Assembly: GCA_028685945.1 (NCBI GenBank)
Contig: JAQUCZ010000038.1
Location: forward strand, 1 to 7,819
DNA: 7,819 bases
From: Sulfurimonadaceae bacterium
GTDB taxonomy: Bacteria; Campylobacterota; Campylobacteria; Campylobacterales; Sulfurimonadaceae
Direction of reading: 5' to 3'
Shown: one piece after another, positions 1 through 6,436 of the stretch
How the letters are laid out: each line of letters starts with the position of its first letter
Position numbering within the stretch: position 1 is the first letter of the stretch
Program-made: the position numbers and the translations under genes
The notes under the pieces: model-generated
What the model was told of the DNA's origin: nothing
What the model saw: the letters and a program-made list of their open reading frames with translations, nothing else
Databases searched by the model: none

Positions 1-1155
1 TTCAAAGAACGAAGGCATCAAAAACATATCGCTTCCCGCCTCAATTTTGTGCGCAAGCTCATCGCTGTAGCCCACGTAAACCCTAAAGTTGCCTCGATGC
101 GCCGAGAGATCGCTAAAAAACCCCTCCGCCCACTTTTCGCCCGTTCCCAGCATCACGATCTGCACGTCGTGATCGAGTATCCCGTTGATGGCGCTTGCAA
201 TGAGCCCTATCCCCTTTTGTTCTGCAAAGCGCCCCACAAAACCGATGAGTGCGACATCGTCGCGCACCTCTAACACGAAACGCTTTTGCAGATCGCGCTT
301 GGCTTCAAGCTTGCCGCCCAGATCGTGCGCATCGAAATTTTGCACCAAATAGGGATCGCTCGCGGGGTTCCACTCATCGTAATCAACCCCGTTTAAAATC
401 CCGAACACCTTATGGGCATGCCCCCGAATGTGCCCGTCCAGCCCGAAACCAAACTCGGGGGTTTGTATCTCTTGGGCATATTTGTGCGACACCGTGGTCA
501 CCGCATCGGCATTAAAAATACCGCATTTAAGCAGGTTGACGCTATCAAAACTCTCGCACTCGTGCGGGTTGAAATGATCCCATCCCACCTCCATAACATC
601 AATTGCCCCTTTAAAAAAGTGCCCCTGATGCTGCATATTGTGAATGGTGAGCACCGAAGCGGCGTGAGCGAAATCGTGTACGAAACGGGTCTTTGCCAAA
701 AGGGGGAGTGCGGCGGTATGCCAGTCGTTGGCATGTATAATATCGGGAACAAAGTCTAGCATCTTGCACAGCTGCAACGCCGCTTTTGAGAAAAACAAAA
801 AGCGGTTGTCGTTGTCACGGTACGACTCGCCGTTGTCGTCGTAAAGCCCGTGGCGCCCGAAATAAAGCTCAAAATCTATAAAATAAACACGCACGTTGCT
901 CTTGGGCATGAGGGTGGTATACACCCCCGCCCAAAACTCCCCCATAGGTCCCATCGGAACGCCCAAAGGTGCGGGAAGCTTTTCGAGTTTTGCAGGGTCT
1001 ATTTTATAATAGCGCGGCATCACTACGATCACGTTGTGCCCCCGTGCACCGAGTGCTTTAGGCAATGCCGAAGCCACATCCGCAAGCCCGCCCGTTTTGG
1101 CAAATCCCGCAACTTCCGAAGCGGCAAAAAGTATATTTAATTTTTTCTCATTCAT
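1..1155 (-). CDS. glgA: Glycogen synthase, copy 2 (GT5; partial, 3' end outside window)
   Basis: I translated this frame by hand: it is open for 385 codons from ATG at 1155 to the window edge with no stop. It begins MNEKKLNILFAASEVAGFAK and carries the canonical KTGGL loop at 20-24, HANDWH at 141-146, the YAQEIQTPE block, GILNGVDYDEWNP, and GRFAEQKG with Arg309 and Lys314. The last visible residue, Glu385 in PSFFE, corresponds to the catalytic Glu of E. coli GlgA (Glu377), so about 90-100 C-terminal residues lie outside. It is an ADP-glucose glycogen synthase like copy 1, but diverged through most of its length. The start overlaps the ROK kinase stop by 8 bp and has AAAGGA 5 nt upstream. The two copies may differ in primer use, regulation or donor preference; the visible part does not show which. 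Confidence 0.92.
   Translation of the reverse strand, partial: MNEKKLNILFAASEVAGFAKTGGLADVASALPKALGARGHNVIVVMPRYYKIDPAKLEKLPAPLGVPMGPMGEFWAGVYTTLMPKSNVRVYFIDFELYFGRHGLYDDNGESYRDNDNRFLFFSKAALQLCKMLDFVPDIIHANDWHTAALPLLAKTRFVHDFAHAASVLTIHNMQHQGHFFKGAIDVMEVGWDHFNPHECESFDSVNLLKCGIFNADAVTTVSHKYAQEIQTPEFGFGLDGHIRGHAHKVFGILNGVDYDEWNPASDPYLVQNFDAHDLGGKLEAKRDLQKRFVLEVRDDVALIGFVGRFAEQKGIGLIASAINGILDHDVQIVMLGTGEKWAEGFFSDLSAHRGNFRVYVGYSDELAHKIEAGSDMFLMPSFFE
461..480 (-). repeat. 20-bp identity with 2729-2748 (shared glgA block)
   Basis: These 20 bases are identical to 2729-2748 in the other glgA gene. In both places they encode the conserved YAQEIQT segment of glycogen synthase, so this is homologous coding sequence and not an independent repeat element. 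Confidence 0.8.
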
Positions 1156-1987
1156 TTGTATCCTTTAAAAGATATGCACCTTTAAGCGGCGCATCTTCGA
1201 TAGTCGTTTGTACGATTTTTAGCCCCTCCAAACTCACGCCAAGCGCATAAAGAGGGATGTTTTGCAAAATAATTTCATATAAAAAAGGGTTGTTTTCGAT
1301 CACCCCGCCCCCTAAAACCAAAACTTTGGGGTTAAAGAGCGTTACCACGGTGCCAAGAGCCGCAAGAAGCGCTTTGATAAACTCCTCGTAAACCTCCTTG
1401 GCATGTGCCGCTTCGCTTGTTCTAAGCGCTTCAAGCTCACACGACCCGAGCAGATAGTAACGGCTCCATTTCTCAAGCGCGCTTCCCGAAGCAAAAAGCT
1501 CTATACAGTTCTCTCTGCCGCACCCGCAGGCAAACGGCGCTTTTTTATACGGGATATGCCCCAGCTCCGTTGCTACGCTTGAAGCACCGCGAACAAGATT
1601 ACCCCCGCTTAGCACCCCAAGCCCCAAGCCCGTGCCCACGTACACCGCGCAGATATCGCCGCTCTCATGCTCTTTTGCCTCCGCCAACACGGCACAGTTG
1701 AGATCGTTTTCGATAAGAACCTCGATTCCGTATTTTGCGGCAAAATATTTTTTGATATCGTGGCGATCTACCGTGATATTCGGCGCGGAGAGGATCACCC
1801 CCTCACGCACCTGCCCCGCGTAAGAGATACAGACAACCTCAATCGCGCCGTAGGTTGCAAGCACCTCTTCTATGTAAGCTGCCAACCCCTTTTCGCGGCT
1901 CTTGGCATGTAGGGTAGTAACGCACATGCCATGCTCGTAAATCTGTGCGCGAATCGAGGTTCCCCCCGCGTCTAAAACAAGTTTCAC
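1148..1987 (-). CDS. ROK-family sugar kinase, probable glucokinase
   Basis: 279 residues, a short ROK protein without the N-terminal DNA-binding helix-turn-helix of ROK repressors, so an enzyme rather than a regulator. Motifs: phosphate loop LDAGGTS at 5-11; ENDLN at 93-97 with catalytic Asp95; GTGLGLG at 118-124; ELGH at 141-144 followed by the zinc cluster CGCGRENCIE at 154-163 (zinc ligands His144, Cys154, Cys156, Cys161); and FNPKVLVLGGGV at 218-229. These are the ROK signatures of glucose-type kinases; the likely reaction is ATP plus glucose giving glucose-6-phosphate, returning sugar freed by the GH57 enzymes. Fructokinase or N-acetylhexosamine kinase activity cannot be excluded. The start is GTG, sharing GTGA with the glgA stop, which suggests translational re-initiation. 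The gene lies between two glycogen synthase genes. Confidence 0.88.
   Translation of the reverse strand: MKLVLDAGGTSIRAQIYEHGMCVTTLHAKSREKGLAAYIEEVLATYGAIEVVCISYAGQVREGVILSAPNITVDRHDIKKYFAAKYGIEVLIENDLNCAVLAEAKEHESGDICAVYVGTGLGLGVLSGGNLVRGASSVATELGHIPYKKAPFACGCGRENCIELFASGSALEKWSRYYLLGSCELEALRTSEAAHAKEVYEEFIKALLAALGTVVTLFNPKVLVLGGGVIENNPFLYEIILQNIPLYALGVSLEGLKIVQTTIEDAPLKGAYLLKDTNE
1161..1166 (-). promoter_or_regulatory. Ribosome binding site for glgA copy 2
   Basis: On the coding strand AAAGGA sits 5 nt before the ATG at 1155, inside the end of the ROK kinase gene. It fixes this ATG as the start even though it overlaps the kinase stop by 8 bp. Confidence 0.7.
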
Positions 1988-3381
1988 ATCAGGCTCTTAT
2001 AGAGGTTCAAATACTCTTGGGCACCTTGCGCAAAAGAGAAGTCGCATCCCATGTTTTGCTCTTGCCAAGCTTTGTATTTTTTGCTATTTTTTTTCAAAGC
2101 AAGCGCACGCGCAAACGCCTCCAAAAAAGCCTCTTTGGCGTAAGGTTCAAACACGATCCCTCTGCCGCAAAGCGCCTCCTCTTCATGCACGCTGTCTTTA
2201 AGCCCCCCTACCGAACGTACAAGAGGGATCGCACCGTAGCGCATCGCGATAAACTGCGTAAGCCCGCAGGGCTCGTAGCGCGAGGGGATCAACATGAAAT
2301 CCGCTGCGGCGTAGGCTTGATGGGAGAGCGCTTCGTCATAGCCGTTGTGAAAATAAAAATTCTCGTACTTCCCGTTGTTTGCTTCCAAACGCTCTTTATA
2401 CGACGCACTCCCCTCCCCTACGACATAGAGGTTGATCTTCTCCGCCAAAAGGCTCTCTAAGCTCTCAAGCACCAGATCGAGCCCCTTTTGCTCCGCCAAA
2501 CGGCTGATCATCACAAACAAAGGTTTTCTTGGATCTTTCAGCGGCGTCGCTTTAAGAAACGCCGTTTTGTTTTGGTGTTTTGCATCGAGATTGTTTGCAT
2601 CGTAGCGAAAGGGGATCAGCTTGTCTTTTTTGGGATTAAAATGGTTTTGGTCGATCCCGTTGAGAATCCCCGTAAGTTTCTTGGCATGCAGACGCACAAA
2701 TCCATCCAGTCCGCATCCGTATTCGGGTGTTTGTATCTCTTGGGCATAGGAGGGGCTCACGCTCGTAAGCGCGTCGCACCATCCGATCCCCGCTTTTAAA
2801 AAGTTGACTTTGCCGTAAAACTCCAAACCGTCGCTATGAAAATGTTTGCTATCGATCCCCAAACGCGACAAAGCCCCCACCTCAAAAACCCCTTGGTAGG
2901 CAAGATTGTGGATCGTAAAGAGGGTTTTTATATCAAGTTCTCTCTCTTTGATAAAAAGTGCCGCCAATGCGCACTGCCAGTCGTTGAGATGCAGCAGCGA
3001 AACGTCAAGCAGACGGGCTAGTTCTACGATCGCCGCGGCAAAAATGCCGAATCGCAGATCGTTGTTGCTATAGTCCTCCCCCGCTTCGCCGTACATGCCA
3101 AGGGTTTCACTCAAAAGCGGGGCATCGACGAAATAGGTTACGACGCCGCTTTTTTCGAGTTTGTAAAAGTTTACCTCATGGCATGTGCCGCCCAAAAACA
3201 CCTCGGCACGCTTAAAAGGTTTGAGCTTTTTCTTTTCGATAAAACTATAGCGCGGCATAACGCGCGAGAGCTCCACCCCCTCCTCTGCCGCAAGCGTCTC
3301 GCTAAGAGCACTAGAAACATCCGAAAGACCGCCGCTCTTGGCATGTGGAAAAATCTCGCTCGATGCAAATAAAACTTTCAT
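1984..3381 (-). CDS. glgA: Glycogen synthase, copy 1 (GT5, ADP-glucose type)
   Basis: Complete, 465 residues (E. coli GlgA has 477). Cytoplasmic GT-B enzyme that extends alpha-1,4-glucan from ADP-glucose. The N-terminal starch-synthase domain (about 2-240) starts with the nucleotide-sugar loop KSGGL at 15-19 and contains HLNDWQ at 131-136. The YAQEIQTPE block at 212-220 and GILNGID at 238-244 are typical of the family. The C-terminal glycosyltransferase domain (about 285-440) has SRLAEQKG with Arg294 and Lys299, matching E. coli Arg300 and Lys305, and YEPCGLTQ with catalytic Glu370, matching E. coli Glu377. All key residues are present, so it should be active. It has Ser in place of the usual Thr in KTGGL, whereas copy 2 has Thr. 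The ATG lies 1 bp after the galT stop, with GGGGAG 4 nt upstream inside galT. It differs clearly from the second copy downstream, so this is not a recent duplication. Confidence 0.93.
   Translation of the reverse strand: MKVLFASSEIFPHAKSGGLSDVSSALSETLAAEEGVELSRVMPRYSFIEKKKLKPFKRAEVFLGGTCHEVNFYKLEKSGVVTYFVDAPLLSETLGMYGEAGEDYSNNDLRFGIFAAAIVELARLLDVSLLHLNDWQCALAALFIKERELDIKTLFTIHNLAYQGVFEVGALSRLGIDSKHFHSDGLEFYGKVNFLKAGIGWCDALTSVSPSYAQEIQTPEYGCGLDGFVRLHAKKLTGILNGIDQNHFNPKKDKLIPFRYDANNLDAKHQNKTAFLKATPLKDPRKPLFVMISRLAEQKGLDLVLESLESLLAEKINLYVVGEGSASYKERLEANNGKYENFYFHNGYDEALSHQAYAAADFMLIPSRYEPCGLTQFIAMRYGAIPLVRSVGGLKDSVHEEEALCGRGIVFEPYAKEAFLEAFARALALKKNSKKYKAWQEQNMGCDFSFAQGAQEYLNLYKSLM
1994..1998 (-). 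promoter_or_regulatory. Weak ribosome binding site for the GTG-started ROK kinase
   Basis: AAGAG lies 6 nt before the GTG at 1987, inside the end of glgA copy 1. The match to Shine-Dalgarno is poor and the start codon is GTG, so the kinase probably depends on coupling through the GTGA overlap and may be made in lower amounts than its neighbours (inference). Confidence 0.45.
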
Positions 3382-3382
3382 C

Positions 3383-4396
3383 TTACTCCCCTTTTAGTAG
3401 TTTGGCGCAATCCTCGGGAGGCACGCTGTTGATAAAGGTCGATGTCGCCACCTCGAACCCGCCTACGCGGTAGATGCGCGGCGTGATACGGAGGCTAAAA
3501 CGGTAATTTTCATCCATATATCCCATAAAAGTTTCGTTTTCAAAATTGGGATTTAGCGGCGGCAATCGGAAAAAAAGGTTGTAATCGAAGCGCCCGAGTT
3601 GTTTATGGAGGCTTTGGAACACTTTTTTGATAATCACGGAGAGATCGGTGGTATCTTTGCGGCTGCATGTGTTAAGACATCTGATATTTACCGAAGGAAC
3701 GATCATCACCTCAAAAGGAAACGCGCTTGCATAGGGGCAAAATGCCACGAAATTCCCCACTTCGTGGATCACCCGCACTTTGGCGCTGATCTCGTTTTGG
3801 AGCACGTCTTCTATGATCCCGCGTCCGTGACGGCGATAGTACTTCATATTGCGTTCTAAAAACACGATCTCATCTTGAGGCATAACGGGAAGCGCAATGA
3901 GCTGCGTATGAGGGTGGTCTTGCGTCGCACCCGCATTGAGACCGAAATTTTTAAAGACGCTTAGATGGATAAGACGCTTATCGTTTTTAAGGTCGTTGAT
4001 GCGTATGATGATGGTGCGCAACCAGTTTTCTATCTCTTGAGCTTCCAAGTCGCTCATATTGCAATCGTGGCACGGAGAATCGATAAGTATCTCATGCGCC
4101 CCTACTCCCGGGATCGACTCGAACATCCCCTCCCGTTTGGAGATATCGGCGAGTTCTATCTGCACCGCTTTGTAGATGTTGGGTACCACCCGCGTTTTCC
4201 ACCCTGCAGAATTGGGTGCATTGTCGCGAAGTGCGAAAATTTCGTGGGGGGTCAGGTGTTCGTTACCGCTGCACAAAGGGCATGTACCGTTTCTTTCGCG
4301 CCCCAAACGTTTCGTGTTAATGCTGGGTCTGTGCAACCTCTCGGGTGCTATAAGGACATATTGGTTATGGACACGATCCAAACGTATTTCAGACAT
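3383..4396 (-). CDS. galT: GalT-like sugar-1-phosphate nucleotidylyltransferase
   Basis: 337 residues, HIT-superfamily GalT fold, similar in length to E. coli GalT (about 348). Active-site motif DHPHTQ: His163, the second His of HPH, is the expected nucleophile that carries the nucleotidyl group, and Gln165 matches the conserved Gln. Predicted zinc ligands are Cys39 and Cys42 (CPLCSGNE), His110 (SPCHD) and His161. The C-terminal tail SVPPEDCAKLL resembles the VPPE end common in this group. Classical reaction: UDP-glucose plus galactose-1-phosphate giving glucose-1-phosphate plus UDP-galactose. Because it sits between glucan hydrolases and glycogen synthase with no galE or galK in view, an ADP-glucose phosphorylase-type activity, known for a plant GalT relative, is a real alternative. 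The ATG overlaps the preceding stop by 8 bp (TGA inside the new reading frame), implying translational coupling. Family is certain, substrate is not. Confidence 0.85.
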   Translation of the reverse strand: MSEIRLDRVHNQYVLIAPERLHRPSINTKRLGRERNGTCPLCSGNEHLTPHEIFALRDNAPNSAGWKTRVVPNIYKAVQIELADISKREGMFESIPGVGAHEILIDSPCHDCNMSDLEAQEIENWLRTIIIRINDLKNDKRLIHLSVFKNFGLNAGATQDHPHTQLIALPVMPQDEIVFLERNMKYYRRHGRGIIEDVLQNEISAKVRVIHEVGNFVAFCPYASAFPFEVMIVPSVNIRCLNTCSRKDTTDLSVIIKKVFQSLHKQLGRFDYNLFFRLPPLNPNFENETFMGYMDENYRFSLRITPRIYRVGGFEVATSTFINSVPPEDCAKLLKGE

Positions 4397-6422
4397 CTAA
4401 AAGCTCCAGTTCTAAACGTAAATTTGCTTTTGCTTCAAACGGGAAGCTCAAAACAAACGAAATCCCCTGCGCCACCTTGTCAAACCCCACTTCACTTTGG
4501 GAAACCGTGTGCAAAACATACGCAAACACGTCGCACTTTCTATCGGTTTTGATACGTAGCACCTGCTGCGTAAAATCATCGATGATTATAAGCGAATCGG
4601 TGCCGTATTCATGGAACCCTTCGCCGATAAGTTTGCCGTTAAACGTGGTTTTATAAGGGTGAGCAAAGTGAAAATTACACTCGATCGCATAAAAAAGTTT
4701 ATGTTCGTACTGCGTCGTACATGCCATGGAGAGTTCTATTTTTTTCTCGGCAAACGAGTAGGATTTTTGCACCGACGTCTCATATTTGCGATCGAGGTAT
4801 ATCCCTCCGTCGCGTTTATAGGAGTTGTTTTTCTTATTGAATTCAAAAGGCTGGTTCGCAAAATCTCCCACTTCGTTAAACGTAAGGTTCTCAAACGTAT
4901 AGAGGGTAAATTCGTTTTGGGAGAAATGGTCTATAAAAGAGAATTTCGGGTGCCAGTCAAAATGGAGCAGATGGGAAAGTTCCTGCCCCAGATCGGAGAT
5001 ATCTTTATGGATCGTCTCGATCTCGTCTTCGCGTTTGGGGGCGTGGATCACTACGGGTTTTGGATGTAAAATCTTCTCATGGTACGCCTCTTTGCGGCGC
5101 ATAAGGGTATTTTGCCAGTTAAACAACGATGCCAAAGAACCAAACTCCACCATCTGTCCGCCGTGCTGCGAAGAAAACACCGCCGAAAGCTCGCTAGTGA
5201 GCACTTTAAGCTCTTCGTAGCCGTCTTTGTCGATATCAAGCACCTCGGTTTGGATCGTTTTTTTCGCTTGCGATTTCTCCAACTCTAAAAGGTAACGGTA
5301 GGCATTGTCGCGGAGGTTGGGCAGGTACAACCCTCCAAACACCCCGTGCCAAAATACGTCGTTGGTTTGAAGACGATAAAGCGCGTCTTTTACCCCTTTC
5401 TCCAAGCTCTCTTGCTTGAGGCTAAAGTAGAGCATTCGTTTATGCAGGTAGTTGCTCTCGTGGTATTTGGCAAAAAAGTTTTTCCAAATCCCCCCTTTTA
5501 AAAATGCAACCCCCAAGGTATCGAAATAGTTTTCGCCGAGTTTCTCTTTGAGTTCTTCGAGTGCAAGCGCTTGATGGGTGCGCAAGCTCCATTCTCCCAT
5601 CTCGAAATAGGAGGTGTTGTTAAGATACGCAATCCCCAAAGAGCGTTTTTTCTGCTTGTAGGTGCTATAGTGCACGCTCTCGATCTCTTCGTGTGCCAAA
5701 ACCGCTTCGACAAACCTCTCAAGCCATTTTTTGCCGTAGACCCAATCGTTTGTTTTTGGCCAAAGCCCGAATTTTTCGGCGTCGTCAAAAATGATCGCGG
5801 CGGAGTCTTTGCGTTTGCCGCATGCCAAGATCGTCTCGATAGAACGCTCGGGGCTAAAAAACGGAAGCGCATAGCGAAGCGCTTTGGAGATAGGAAAAAG
5901 CCCCAATTCCGCGCCCCCCTCTTCGGTGGTGTAGTAGCCGTCCATTTTGGCTGCGTCGTAGCCGCTGCTTAAAAAATGGTAATCGTCCACCACCACAAAA
6001 TCAAGCCCGCATGAAACGATATCGGGAACGATAGAGGCTTCCCAAACCCTCTCGGTAAGCCACAGCCCTTTGGGTTTCGTGCCGAGATTTTTTTTGATGA
6101 ACTTGCTCAGTTTTTCTATCTGCGCCACGCGATCGCGCGAAGGGATCGCGCTGAGTACCGGTTCATAATACCCCGCCCCGACCCATTCGATCGAACCGCT
6201 TTGTGTGAGTTTTTGCATATTTGCAAAAATATCGGGATGTTTTTGCATAATAAAATCCAAAAGCCACCCGCTGCAATGCACCGAAAATTTAAATTCCGGG
6301 TACTTTGCCATCGTCTCGAAAAAAGGTCTGTAACATAGCGCTACCGCCTCGTCCACCGCCTCGCCGAAGTTATCGACGGGTTGATGCATATGGATACCAA
6401 AGAGCAAAGATACCTTTTCCAT
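4389..6422 (-). CDS. GH57 4-alpha-glucanotransferase / alpha-amylase
   Basis: Complete, 677 residues, close to the roughly 660 of the characterised Thermococcus litoralis GH57 4-alpha-glucanotransferase. GH57 regions are intact: HMHQP at 11-15; SIEWVGAGYYEPVL at 77-90; GLWLTERVWE at 119-128 with Glu124 as predicted nucleophile; IFDDAEKFG at 211-219 with Asp213/Asp214 as acid/base; and SYFEMGEWSL at 271-280. After the catalytic barrel come a helical middle domain (DUF1925-like, about 290-380, ending in WHGVFGGLYLPNLR) and a large C-terminal beta-rich domain (DUF1926-like, about 390-677). The N-terminus has no signal peptide, so it should act in the cytoplasm. It would transfer or hydrolyse alpha-1,4-glucan segments, adjusting chain length of stored glycogen. 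The ATG has AAGGAA 6 nt upstream and lies 14 bp after the preceding GH57 gene. It could be mainly an amylase; the sequence does not separate the two activities. Confidence 0.92.
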   Translation of the reverse strand: MEKVSLLFGIHMHQPVDNFGEAVDEAVALCYRPFFETMAKYPEFKFSVHCSGWLLDFIMQKHPDIFANMQKLTQSGSIEWVGAGYYEPVLSAIPSRDRVAQIEKLSKFIKKNLGTKPKGLWLTERVWEASIVPDIVSCGLDFVVVDDYHFLSSGYDAAKMDGYYTTEEGGAELGLFPISKALRYALPFFSPERSIETILACGKRKDSAAIIFDDAEKFGLWPKTNDWVYGKKWLERFVEAVLAHEEIESVHYSTYKQKKRSLGIAYLNNTSYFEMGEWSLRTHQALALEELKEKLGENYFDTLGVAFLKGGIWKNFFAKYHESNYLHKRMLYFSLKQESLEKGVKDALYRLQTNDVFWHGVFGGLYLPNLRDNAYRYLLELEKSQAKKTIQTEVLDIDKDGYEELKVLTSELSAVFSSQHGGQMVEFGSLASLFNWQNTLMRRKEAYHEKILHPKPVVIHAPKREDEIETIHKDISDLGQELSHLLHFDWHPKFSFIDHFSQNEFTLYTFENLTFNEVGDFANQPFEFNKKNNSYKRDGGIYLDRKYETSVQKSYSFAEKKIELSMACTTQYEHKLFYAIECNFHFAHPYKTTFNGKLIGEGFHEYGTDSLIIIDDFTQQVLRIKTDRKCDVFAYVLHTVSQSEVGFDKVAQGISFVLSFPFEAKANLRLELELLDV
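4404..4408 (-). promoter_or_regulatory. Ribosome binding site for galT
   Basis: TGGAG lies 7 nt before the ATG at 4396, inside the end of the upstream GH57 gene. It supports the ATG that overlaps that gene's TGA by 8 bp. Confidence 0.6.
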
Positions 6423-6436
6423 CTGTTTTTCCTTTT

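Larger units (their letters stand above)
1397..5829. repeat. Dispersed 9-bp motif CTTGGCATG, six copies in both orientations
   Basis: Exact copies on the plus strand lie at 1397-1405, 1901-1909, 2680-2688 and 3337-3345; inverted copies (CATGCCAAG) lie at 3094-3102 and 5821-5829. Four of the six extend to the 10-mer CTTGGCATGT (1397, 1901, 3337, and inverted 3093-3102), and two share the 13-mer GCTCTTGGCATGT (1898-1910 and 3334-3346). Near matches include GTTGGCATGT at 727-736. With uniform base use, about 0.06 copies of a given 9-mer are expected on both strands. All lie inside genes. The function is unknown; see the findings for the codon-level alternative. Confidence 0.55.

Noticed and set aside
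1148..1987. ROK-family transcriptional repressor
   Set aside because: The protein starts directly at the phosphate-binding loop and has no room for an N-terminal helix-turn-helix domain.
1945..2460. 171-residue plus-strand open frame
   Set aside because: It lies opposite glgA copy 1, whose catalytic motifs are intact, and its translation has no recognisable domain. It is a shadow frame.
3965..4552. 195-residue plus-strand open frame
   Set aside because: It is antisense to galT and the GH57 gene, spans their junction and has no family features. It is a shadow frame.
5498..5872. 124-residue minus-strand open frame inside the GH57 gene
   Set aside because: Out-of-frame translation of a conserved catalytic region; low-complexity composition and no domain.
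6129..6136. GCGATCGC palindrome, like the cyanobacterial HIP1 octamer
   Set aside because: I saw only a single copy in the window, within an ordinary coding stretch, so there is no sign of HIP1-type enrichment.
4389..6422. GH57 branching enzyme as identity of the second gene
   Set aside because: The nucleophile region reads WLTERVWE and DUF1925/DUF1926-like domains follow, which fits the glucanotransferase/amylase type and not GH57 branching enzymes.
6423..6436. Promoter or terminator between the two GH57 genes
   Set aside because: Only 14 bp of A/T-rich sequence holding the ribosome binding site; no hairpin and no room for a promoter.
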